In this document: piece after piece, positions 13,556 to 20,419 of the stretch
How the letters are laid out: the number at the start of each line of letters is the position of its first letter
How positions within the stretch are numbered: position 1 is the first letter of the stretch
DNA from: Kribbella antiqua
Lineage (GTDB): Bacteria > Actinomycetota > Actinomycetes > Propionibacteriales > Kribbellaceae
Assembly (NCBI RefSeq): GCF_004345665.1
Contig: NZ_SLWR01000004.1
Coordinates: 248,001-312,000, forward strand
Direction: 5' to 3'
Length of the DNA stretch: 64,000 nucleotides
Notes under the pieces: model-generated
What the model saw: only the letters and a program-made list of their open reading frames with translations
Told to the model about the DNA's origin: nothing
The model's database searches: none
Program-made: the position numbers and the translations under genes

Positions 13556-14353
13556 TCAGTCGCCGACGGCGCGCTTGACCTCGGGTTCGACCGCGGTCTC
13601 GGCGGGCGTTTCGACGACAAGCTTCTCGGCGGGGTCCGTCGTACGGGCGCTGGAGAAGACCTCGTCGTCGGACAGGGAGATGGTGCGGACGGTGCGGTCC
13701 GGGGCCTTCTCCTTCATGACGTACGTCGGCAGCGTCACCGGCACCGGGTCCCACAGTCCCTCGGACGCGGCCGGCTTCTCGACCGGCGCAGGCGCGGCGG
13801 GCAACTTGACCTCGATCGTCATCTCGTCGTCCGGAGACGGAGACGCAGCGGGCTTCCCAGCCGGGCCGCGGTCGTGCCGGGCCTGCGCACGCGCTCGCCG
13901 CTCGGCGGCTTCGACCGCACGCTCGCGGGCCTGCCGCCGGAGCTGCACCCGCGTGAGTACGACGAACGCGACGATCAGCCCGGCCGGGATCGACACCGTC
14001 CACCACAGCAGGATCCCGAGGCCGGCCAGCGCGGTCACCGACAACAGCGAAAGGGTCAGGATCGACAGCACCCGCCGGCGGCGCATGGCGGCCACCCGGC
14101 GGGCTCGGTTCGGGACGTACCGCTTCGGCGGCGGCAGGTCGTCGGTCGCCACCCGGTCGTCCGCAGCACCCGCCGGACGTACGACGTAGCGCGGCCGCGA
14201 CGGATCGCGCGACAGCACGCGCGCGTGCTCAGACGAATACTTCTCCGCCGAGCGGCGCCGGCTGGCCTCGTCGTTGCGCTTCAGCAGCATCGGGACGAGG
14301 TAGGCGGCCCACGCGGCGACGATCGCCACATAGATCAGCCCTGTCGTCCCCAT
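13556..14353 (-). CDS. GlpR-like membrane protein (gephyrin-like protein receptor)
   Basis: A 265-residue membrane protein: an N-terminal helix (LIYVAIVAAWAAYLVPMLL), a basic linker, two further helices around residues 95-135 and a long charged C-terminal tail. Position and architecture match the membrane partner (GlpR; Rv0996 in Mycobacterium tuberculosis) of the gephyrin-like Glp in the conserved galU-glp-rimJ-glpR island. In corynebacteria that pair links the divisome to polar growth. The assignment rests on synteny and topology rather than strong sequence signatures. It has its own leaderless TAGCGT promoter and precedes tRNA-Ala. Confidence 0.7.
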   Translation of the reverse strand: MGTTGLIYVAIVAAWAAYLVPMLLKRNDEASRRRSAEKYSSEHARVLSRDPSRPRYVVRPAGAADDRVATDDLPPPKRYVPNRARRVAAMRRRRVLSILTLSLLSVTALAGLGILLWWTVSIPAGLIVAFVVLTRVQLRRQARERAVEAAERRARAQARHDRGPAGKPAASPSPDDEMTIEVKLPAAPAPVEKPAASEGLWDPVPVTLPTYVMKEKAPDRTVRTISLSDDEVFSSARTTDPAEKLVVETPAETAVEPEVKRAVGD

Positions 14354-14359
14354 GCGACG

Positions 14360-14365
14360 ACGCTA
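14360..14365 (-). promoter_or_regulatory. Leaderless promoter -10 of glpR-like gene (TAGCGT)
   Basis: TAGCGT, 6-nt spacer CGTCGC, then ATG 14353; no ribosome-binding site. Confidence 0.5.
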
Positions 14366-14451
14366 AGACCCAGCGAGGGCCAACTGAGGTACGTCGGACG
14401 GTGTGTCGCAATAAGACTCGTGTGACTGATGTGAATAGCGACGCTGCGTGA

Positions 14452-15069
14452 TCAAGGCAGTCGCGCTACGAGACCGGGTCCGACCTCTTCGACGTTGAGC
14501 GCGAAGATGCGGTGATCGCGCCAGTCGCCGTCGATGTGCAGGAACCGCGGCCGGTCGCCTTCGTACCGGAACCCGAGCTTCTCCACCACCCGCAGACTCG
14601 CCTTGTTCTCGGGGCGAATCGCGACCTCAATGCGATGCAGCCCGAGGGTGAACCAGCAATGATCAGCGGCCAGCGCGACCGCCGTCGGCACGATGCCGCG
14701 ACCGGCGTACTGCTCGTCGACCCAGTAGCCGAGGTTCGCCCAGCGCGCCGATCCGTAGGTGATTCCGGAGACAGTCAACTGCCCGACCAGTGGCCACTTC
14801 GACCGTGATCCGGCGCCGGCGGCACCGCCGTACGTGATGACGAACGGCAGCATCCGGCCGTACCGCGCCTGCCGGTTCCAGTCGCGAGCCATCGCGCGGA
14901 ACGTGCGAGCGCCGTCCTCCGCGCCGGGTGGTTGCGTCGCGTCCCAAGGGCGCAGCCAACTCACGTTGCGCTGGCGCGCGGCCGCCCACTCAGCGCCGTC
15001 ACCCGCGCGCAACGGCCTGAGCGCGACCTGCCCGTGCTGGAGTTCCACGGGCCATTGGACGATCGCCAT
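14452..15069 (-). CDS. rimJ: RimJ-type GNAT N-acetyltransferase
   Basis: A 205-residue GNAT protein of the ribosomal-protein-alanine acetyltransferase type: LRPLRAGDGAEW at the N-terminus, LGYWVDEQYAGRGIVPTAV as the acetyl-CoA pyrophosphate loop and HRIEVAIRPENKASLRVVEKLGFRYEG at the C-terminus. It transfers acetyl from acetyl-CoA to N-terminal or other amines; the real substrate is unknown. Its ATG shares one base with the mogA stop (TGATG), so it is translationally coupled. The position between the moco/gephyrin genes and glpR matches rimJ of the mycobacterial island. Confidence 0.85.
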   Translation of the reverse strand: MAIVQWPVELQHGQVALRPLRAGDGAEWAAARQRNVSWLRPWDATQPPGAEDGARTFRAMARDWNRQARYGRMLPFVITYGGAAGAGSRSKWPLVGQLTVSGITYGSARWANLGYWVDEQYAGRGIVPTAVALAADHCWFTLGLHRIEVAIRPENKASLRVVEKLGFRYEGDRPRFLHIDGDWRDHRIFALNVEEVGPGLVARLP

Positions 15070-15557
15070 CAGTCGGCATCCGTCCTGACATGGTCACCGC
15101 CGCGGATCTGCTCAACCGCATGCCGCAGGATCGGTTCCAGCACGGCGAGCCCGTCCTTCACACCACCACGTGAACCGGGCAGGTTGACTATCAACGTTTT
15201 CCGCGCGACTCCGGCGAGTCCGCGCGACAGAGCAGCCGTCGGTACGCCGTTGGCGATGCCGTATGCACGGATGGCCTCGGCGATGCCTGGCACGACCCTG
15301 TCGAGCAGGTTCTCGGTTTCCTCGGGCGTCTCGTCGGTTGGCGAGATGCCAGTGCCGCCGGTCGTCAGGACCACGTCGTACGACGCCTCGACGGCGGCCC
15401 ACAACGCATCGCCAACCGGAGACCCGTCCGGCACGACCTGTGGGCCGTCGACCTCGAAGCCCCACTGGGTGAGGCGTTCGGCGATCAATGGTCCGGTGGT
15501 GTCGGTGTAGACGCCGGCGGCCGCGCGGTTGGAGACGCTGACGACGAGGGCTTTCAC
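15069..15557 (-). CDS. mogA: MogA/MoaB-type molybdopterin adenylyltransferase
   Basis: A 162-residue MogA/MoaB-fold protein that adenylylates molybdopterin (MPT to MPT-AMP) before metal insertion. It carries the signature TTGGTGISPTDETPEE and C-terminal NLPGSRGGVKD. Start is GTG 15557, overlapping the moaC stop by four bases (GTGA). It is embedded in the moeA-moaC-mogA-rimJ unit. MogA and MoaB cannot be separated by sight, but both serve cofactor assembly. Confidence 0.88.
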   Translation of the reverse strand: MKALVVSVSNRAAAGVYTDTTGPLIAERLTQWGFEVDGPQVVPDGSPVGDALWAAVEASYDVVLTTGGTGISPTDETPEETENLLDRVVPGIAEAIRAYGIANGVPTAALSRGLAGVARKTLIVNLPGSRGGVKDGLAVLEPILRHAVEQIRGGDHVRTDAD

Positions 15558-16126
15558 GGGCGCTCCCAGTGACCGGTCTTGCCGCCCTCTTTGAGCTCCA
15601 CCCGTACGTCGGAGAGTACGGCGGCTGGGTCGATCGCTTTGACCATGTCGATCACGGCGAGCCCGGCGACTGCCACGGCGGTGAGGGCTTCCATCTCCAC
15701 GCCGGTGCGGTCGGTGGTCTTCACCTGAGCCTGGATGAGTACGGCGTCGTCGGCGACCTCGAGGTCGACCTTCGCGCCGGTGATGGCGATCGGGTGGCAG
15801 AGGGGAACCAGGTCGGGGGTGCGCTTGGCGCCCATGATGCCGGCGATCCGGGCGACGCCGAGCGCGTCCCCCTTCGGCACCCCGTCGCCACGCAACGCGG
15901 CCACCACCTCGGCCGACACAAAAACCTTGCCACTGGCAACAGCTCGCCGCGCGCCGGCCTCCTTCGCCGACACGTCGACCATCCGCGCCGCCCCCGTCTC
16001 ATCCACATGCGTCAAACCACCGCCACCCGCCGAGCTGCCGGTGTCGGCCGTGCCGCGGGATGCGTCGGCTGGTTTGCCGAGTGATGTGCCTGCCTCGGCG
16101 GGGCCGGGGTTCTGGGCCTCCGTCAT
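15554..16126 (-). CDS. moaC: Cyclic pyranopterin monophosphate synthase MoaC
   Basis: Converts 3',8-cyclo-7,8-dihydro-GTP to cyclic pyranopterin monophosphate, early in molybdenum cofactor synthesis (EC 4.6.1.17). Family motifs are LTHVDETGAARMVDVS, GIMGAKRTPDLVPLCHPI, KTTDRTGVEMEALTA and DMVKAIDP. The 190 residues include an extra, poorly conserved 35-residue N-terminal extension rich in Ala/Gly/Ser before the usual start, so a later start is conceivable. Its ATG overlaps the glp/moeA stop (ATGA). Confidence 0.95.
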   Translation of the reverse strand: MTEAQNPGPAEAGTSLGKPADASRGTADTGSSAGGGGLTHVDETGAARMVDVSAKEAGARRAVASGKVFVSAEVVAALRGDGVPKGDALGVARIAGIMGAKRTPDLVPLCHPIAITGAKVDLEVADDAVLIQAQVKTTDRTGVEMEALTAVAVAGLAVIDMVKAIDPAAVLSDVRVELKEGGKTGHWERP

Positions 16127-17349
16127 CCGGTCTCCTCGTCCAGCAGCAAGAGCTCCACCTGGTCGCCGGCCCGGACCGTCGTCACGTCCTCAGGCACCAC
16201 GATCAGCGCGTTCGAGCGGCTCAGCCCGCCGAGCAGGTGTGAGCCGTGCCCGCCGACTGTACTGGCCATCCAGCCCTCGTCGCTGGAGCTCGCCGCTGCG
16301 CGGACAAACTGCCGCTTCCCAGCCGGCGACTTGAACCCATCCAGCGAGACACCCTGCACGGCCTGCCGCTGATACGGCATCTGCCCCATCAACTTGCGCA
16401 GCGCCGGCCGGACGAACACCTCGAACGACACGTACGCCGACACCGGGTTCCCCGGCAGCGTGAAGATCGGCACCTCATCCTCACCCAGCACGCCGAACCC
16501 CTGCGGCTTACCCGGCTGCATGGAGACCTCCGGGAAGTCGACCGTCCCGAGCTTGGTCAGCACTTCCTTGACCACGTCGTACGCGCCCTTGCTCACCCCA
16601 CCAGTGGTGATCACCAGGTCAGCGCGGACAAGCTGGTCGGACAGCGTGTCCATGATCCGCTTCGGGTCGTCGTCGACGATGCCCACGCGGTACACCACCG
16701 CACCGGCCTCACGGGCGGCAGCGGCCAGCGTGTAGCTGTTGGAGTCGTAGATCTGCCCCTCGCCCAGCCGGCTCCCCGGCTCCCGCAACTCCGCACCGGT
16801 CGACACCACGACCACCCGCGGCCGTGGCCGAGCCGACACCCGCGCACGACCGACAGCCGCGAGTACGGCGATCTGCCGTGGACCGAGCACCGTGTCCCGG
16901 TCGAGCACCTTCTCCCCCGCCTGCACGTCCTCACCGGCTCGCCGTACCGATGCTCCCAGGGGCGGCTGCTGAGAGATACGGACGTTCGCCGTGCCGCCGT
17001 CGGTCCACTCCACCGGTACGACGCTGTCCGCGCCGCGCGGCATCGGCGCGCCGGTCATGATCCGCACACAGGTCCCCGGCGTCACCACGATCGGCTCCAC
17101 CCGGCCGGCCGCGATCTCGCCGACCACCGGCAGGCTGATCGGGTTGTCCTGCGACGCCCCGGCCAGGTCCCCGGCCTGTACCGCGTACCCGTCCATCGCC
17201 GAGTTGTCGAACCCGGGCAGGCTCAGCCCGGAGACGACGTCCTCGCAGAGCACCAGCCCCACCGCCTCCATCAACGGCTGGTCGAACGCCGGCAGCGCCC
17301 GCACCCTGCCGAGTACGACCTCTAGATGCTCATCCACACTTCGTCTCAC
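16123..17349 (-). CDS. glp: Gephyrin-like molybdotransferase Glp (MoeA family)
   Basis: A 408-residue MoeA/gephyrin-E-domain protein: FDNSAMDGYAV and GEIAAGR segments of domains I/III, the MPT-binding VVVVSTGAELREPG and DSNSYTLAAAA, TTGGVSKGAYD, PGKPQGFG and TLPGNPVSAYVSFE, and a C-terminal beta-barrel. MoeA inserts molybdate into adenylylated molybdopterin, but actinobacterial copies next to rimJ/glpR act as Glp, a division protein. Whether this copy does either or both is open. The start is GTG 17349, not the longer ORF, because TAGGGT sits 7 nt upstream (leaderless). Confidence 0.88.
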   Translation of the reverse strand: MRRSVDEHLEVVLGRVRALPAFDQPLMEAVGLVLCEDVVSGLSLPGFDNSAMDGYAVQAGDLAGASQDNPISLPVVGEIAAGRVEPIVVTPGTCVRIMTGAPMPRGADSVVPVEWTDGGTANVRISQQPPLGASVRRAGEDVQAGEKVLDRDTVLGPRQIAVLAAVGRARVSARPRPRVVVVSTGAELREPGSRLGEGQIYDSNSYTLAAAAREAGAVVYRVGIVDDDPKRIMDTLSDQLVRADLVITTGGVSKGAYDVVKEVLTKLGTVDFPEVSMQPGKPQGFGVLGEDEVPIFTLPGNPVSAYVSFEVFVRPALRKLMGQMPYQRQAVQGVSLDGFKSPAGKRQFVRAAASSSDEGWMASTVGGHGSHLLGGLSRSNALIVVPEDVTTVRAGDQVELLLLDEETG

Positions 17350-17356
17350 GAGCCCG

Positions 17357-17362
17357 ACCCTA
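17357..17362 (-). promoter_or_regulatory. Leaderless promoter -10 of glp operon (TAGGGT)
   Basis: TAGGGT, spacer CGGGCTC, then GTG 17349. It drives glp-moaC-mogA-rimJ. Confidence 0.55.
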
Positions 17363-17699
17363 ATCCACTCCCCACCCAAGAGCGTGAGTCCGCACTCATT
17401 CGTGAAGCCCGGCACTCCAACGGCGCCGAAATGAACCCCAATCCACGACTCGACAGCAGCATCGCGCCGCGCATCGAGTGTGGGGAGAGTGCTGTGGGAT
17501 ATCGATTTCCGACGCCCTGGTTCCCAGAATCGACAACACAGTCGCCACAGTGGGCGAGCTCTGCCGACCGGCGTGCACCGTGGCTTCAGTCGCGGCGGCT
17601 CCGCGGCACACGGAGGAGCAAGCGGCTTTGCTGTCGATGGGAATCCAAGCCTGGTACCAGCGGGCGGCGAGAAACCTGCACGCGCGCGAGCAAGGGCGG
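17363..17699. other. 337-bp interval without a recognised gene
   Basis: Between the glp promoter and the end of the acetyltransferase gene. ORFs here are unconvincing in codon use and resemble nothing I know. The upstream acetyltransferase appears to terminate somewhere within it. Confidence 0.4.
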
Positions 17700-18170
17700 C
17701 TAGGTGAGGGCCTCTGGGTGGTTGCCCCAGGTGAGGCGGATGTCGGGTGCTCCCTCCTCGTTGGCGGTGCCGGACGTACGGCGTACCTCGGTGAAGCCGT
17801 GGTGGAGGTAGAAGGCCTGGGCCCGGACGTTCGACTGGAAGGTCCAGAGAGCGAGGCCGCCGGGGCGGAGGTCCTTGGCGAGGTCGACGAGGGTCGAGCC
17901 GACGCCCTGGCCGTGGAAGTCCGGGTCGACGTACAGCTGATCGAGGTCGTCACCGTCGAGCGTGAGTACGGCGACGATCCGGTCGTCGTCGAGCGCGACC
18001 CAGGTCTGCGCATCCGGCAGCAGCACCTCGGCGAACCAGGTCGCGACCTCAGCGAAGGTGTGGATCGCCGGCGGCAGCAGCGCACCGTCGGCGTGCCGCG
18101 CCTTCCACCAGACCCGCGCCGCCTCGTCGGTGTCGTACGGCTCCATCGGCCGGATCAGCAAGTCGTCCAT
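17700..18170 (-). CDS. GNAT-family N-acetyltransferase
   Basis: A 156-residue GNAT protein with LYVDPDFHGQGVGSTLVDLAKD as the acetyl-CoA-binding loop and LWTFQSNVRAQAFYLHHGFTEV as the C-terminal strand/helix. Substrate unknown. ATG 18170 is preceded by a GGGGGG tract at Shine-Dalgarno distance, and it starts 20 bp after the uridylyltransferase gene ends, so the two are probably co-transcribed. Confidence 0.85.
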   Translation of the reverse strand: MDDLLIRPMEPYDTDEAARVWWKARHADGALLPPAIHTFAEVATWFAEVLLPDAQTWVALDDDRIVAVLTLDGDDLDQLYVDPDFHGQGVGSTLVDLAKDLRPGGLALWTFQSNVRAQAFYLHHGFTEVRRTSGTANEEGAPDIRLTWGNHPEALT

Positions 18171-18190
18171 GCAATCCCCCCAGAAAGACG

Positions 18191-19579
18191 CTAACCGCCG
18201 AGCTCAGCCCCGTCGGGGACCTCGTGCCGCTCACCCTCCGGCGCCTCGACCTCGACGTCCCCGACCACCACCACGTCCTTGCCGAAGGCAACATCACCGC
18301 GCACCTCGAGCCGGTCCGCCCGGACCAGCGACGGCGCCCCGCCCGGGAACCGCGCCTCGAAGTCGGCCAGGATCCTGAAGTACGCCGGGTCCAGGTCGAC
18401 GTATGGCTCGTCGCCCTGGTGCGTGGTGGTCAGGTCGCCGGCGTCGTTCAGCTGGTATACGTCCGAGCGCAGCACCAGCAGGTCGTTGGTCGTCTTCACC
18501 GGCTTGAACCGGCTGCGGTCCACCAGCACCGCCTGCGACCCCTCGAACGTCTCGATCGCCGTACCCATCCCAGTCTCCAGCTGGATCACCTTCGGCGAGC
18601 TGGAGTCGGCCGGGTCGACGGTCTTGCGGTTCACGATGATCGGCAGCCCGAGGATCCCGTCGTGCCCGTCCATCAGCTCGGCCAGCCGGACCAGGTCGAT
18701 CCACAGGTTGTTGGTGTTGAAGGTCTTGTGCCGGGTGATGTCCTGGAAGTGCTTGCTGTCCTCGTCCGCGACCTGCGCGCTGTCCCGCAGGATCAGCCGG
18801 CCGTCGGACTTCCGCACCGCCACGTGCCCGCCCTTGCGGTCGGACCGGGTCCGCCGGCAGACCTCCATCCCGAACGGTACGTCGTGCTCCGCCATCCAGG
18901 CGGCGATCCGCGGATCCGGCGTCGCGCCGAGGTTGTCCGCGTTGGAGATGAACGCATGCCGGAAACCGCGTTCCCGCAGCGCGTCGAGCGTGCCGGAGGC
19001 AACCAGCGCGGTGAACAGGTCGCCGTGCCCCGGCGGGCACCAGGCCAGCTCCGGATCCGGCGGCCACTCGGCCGGCGTCAGGTCGTCGGCCAGCAGCTTC
19101 GGCTCCATGTTCTGCAGGAAGTCGAGCGGCAGACCGTCCACCGGGAGGTCCGGATACCCGCTCAGGATCTCGAGCGACTCCTCCCTGGTGCGGAAGGAGT
19201 TCATCAGCACTAGCGGCAGCGATACGTCGTACTGCCGGCGAGTGCTGAGAATCTGGCGGGCGATGATGTCGAGGAAGCTCAGGCCGTCCTTGACCGGCAG
19301 GGCGGACTTCGGGCCGGTCACGCCCATCGACGTACCCAGGCCGCCGTTCAGCTTGATCACCACGGTCTCGGCCAACGCGGCGCGCAGCGCGGCCGGATCG
19401 GTCGGCAGGTGGTCAAGGTGTGGCAGGTCGCCCACCGGCTCGATGTCGTCCTCGCGGATCGTGCCCTGCTGGCCCGACTCGAGCAGCCGGTAGTAGTGCG
19501 TGAAGACACGGATCGCGACGTCGGCAGCGCCGGCCGCGCGCATCTTCTCCTGCGCTTGTCGAAGCCCTTCCTCACTCAT
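18191..19579 (-). CDS. UTP-glucose-1-phosphate uridylyltransferase (UDPGP type)
   Basis: A 462-residue pyrophosphorylase making UDP-glucose from UTP and glucose-1-phosphate for cell-wall and trehalose metabolism (EC 2.7.7.9). The VIKLNGGLGTSMGVTGPKS nucleotide loop, ISNADNLG, NTNNLWIDL and ETGMGTAIETFEG are those of the eukaryotic-type UDPGP family, not the shorter bacterial GalU. It nevertheless occupies the galU position of the galU-glp-rimJ-glpR island. Leaderless TAGGGT promoter; divergent from the cyclo-ligase gene. Confidence 0.9.
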   Translation of the reverse strand: MSEEGLRQAQEKMRAAGAADVAIRVFTHYYRLLESGQQGTIREDDIEPVGDLPHLDHLPTDPAALRAALAETVVIKLNGGLGTSMGVTGPKSALPVKDGLSFLDIIARQILSTRRQYDVSLPLVLMNSFRTREESLEILSGYPDLPVDGLPLDFLQNMEPKLLADDLTPAEWPPDPELAWCPPGHGDLFTALVASGTLDALRERGFRHAFISNADNLGATPDPRIAAWMAEHDVPFGMEVCRRTRSDRKGGHVAVRKSDGRLILRDSAQVADEDSKHFQDITRHKTFNTNNLWIDLVRLAELMDGHDGILGLPIIVNRKTVDPADSSSPKVIQLETGMGTAIETFEGSQAVLVDRSRFKPVKTTNDLLVLRSDVYQLNDAGDLTTTHQGDEPYVDLDPAYFRILADFEARFPGGAPSLVRADRLEVRGDVAFGKDVVVVGDVEVEAPEGERHEVPDGAELGG

Positions 19580-19585
19580 GCGCCA

Positions 19586-19591
19586 ACCCTA
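19586..19591 (-). promoter_or_regulatory. Leaderless promoter -10 (TAGGGT) of uridylyltransferase gene
   Basis: TAGGGT, spacer TGGCGC, then ATG 19579 on the minus strand. Confidence 0.55.
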
Positions 19592-19632
19592 GGGGACAGG
19601 TGGTAGCTCAGGTGTTAACCAGGTCACGCCTC

Positions 19633-19638
19633 TACGAT
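19633..19638 (+). promoter_or_regulatory. Leaderless promoter -10 (TACGAT) of cyclo-ligase gene
   Basis: TACGAT, spacer CAGGGT, then GTG 19645. Together with the minus-strand element 42 bp away it forms a compact divergent, double-leaderless promoter pair. Confidence 0.55.
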
Positions 19639-19644
19639 CAGGGT

Positions 19645-20211
19645 GTGTTCCCGTCGAAGGCCGCGGCCCGGCGCTACCTGCTCAGTGCCCGTACGGCGCA
19701 CCCGTATGCCGAGGACCTGCTGGCAACCGCTCAGACGCAACCCAGGGTGCTGGCGGCCCGGCGGATCGCGCTGTTCGTGTCGAAGGGCCTGGAGCCGAAG
19801 ACCGGCTCGCTGATCGACTGGCTGCTGGCCAGGGGCTGTGAGGTGCTGCTGCCGATCCTGTACGCCGACAACGACCTCGGCTGGGGAGTAGCGCCAGGAG
19901 CGGCCGACCTGGTGCCCGGTCGGCTAGGGCTGTCCGAACCGCCCGTCGACCTGGGTCCTGACGCCATAGCCACCGCCGACCTGGTCATCTGCCCGGCGGT
20001 AGCGGTCTCCCGTGACGGTGTACGCCTCGGACGCGGTGGCGGCTCGTACGACCGCGCACTGGCCCGAGTGAAGCCCGGTACGCCGATCTGGGCCGCGGTG
20101 TACGACGACGAAGTGGTGGATGCTCTCCCGGCCGACGACCACGACCATCCGGTCGACGCGGCGCTCACCCCAAATCAGTTAATCGTGCTGAGAAAATCGC
20201 TGGATGAGTGA
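19645..20211 (+). CDS. 5-formyltetrahydrofolate cyclo-ligase
   Basis: Converts 5-formyl-THF to 5,10-methenyl-THF with ATP (EC 6.3.3.2). The 188-residue protein begins VFPSKAAARRYLLSAR and carries the family's phosphate/folate-binding segment RLGRGGGSYDRALARVKPGTP near the C-terminus. GTG 19645 is preferred to the longer ORF because of the leaderless TACGAT element. Its position next to the uridylyltransferase/glp genes is the same as Rv0992c in mycobacteria. Confidence 0.9.
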   Translation: MFPSKAAARRYLLSARTAHPYAEDLLATAQTQPRVLAARRIALFVSKGLEPKTGSLIDWLLARGCEVLLPILYADNDLGWGVAPGAADLVPGRLGLSEPPVDLGPDAIATADLVICPAVAVSRDGVRLGRGGGSYDRALARVKPGTPIWAAVYDDEVVDALPADDHDHPVDAALTPNQLIVLRKSLDE

Positions 20212-20419
20212 GAACGCTGGAACCGCTCCGGGACCTCACGGCCACCGGGACGCGGCAATAGCACGAGCTGGACGTGACAGCGTGACTGGCAGAGCAGGGC
20301 AAGCCAGTAGTCCCGCCAAGCCCGCTGGTGCCGCGCAGGCCGGTGCAGCGGGACGGCTTCTCCATGACGTTCTGGCAGTTCAGTGGCGCAGTGCTGTCTT
20401 TGCGGGCGGACTGAGCTAA
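20204..20419 (+). CDS. Possible small hypothetical protein
   Basis: A 71-residue Ala/Gly-rich ORF whose ATG overlaps the cyclo-ligase stop region (ATGAGTGA) and ends convergent with the penicillin acylase gene. No recognisable domain. Only the overlap with the upstream stop argues for it; codon and residue composition are indecisive. Confidence 0.2.
   Translation: MSENAGTAPGPHGHRDAAIARAGRDSVTGRAGQASSPAKPAGAAQAGAAGRLLHDVLAVQWRSAVFAGGLS

Noticed and set aside
12809..14425. 538-residue plus-strand ORF
   Set aside because: It runs antisense through tRNA-Ala and the GlpR-like gene and is Arg/Gly-rich shadow sequence produced by GC bias.
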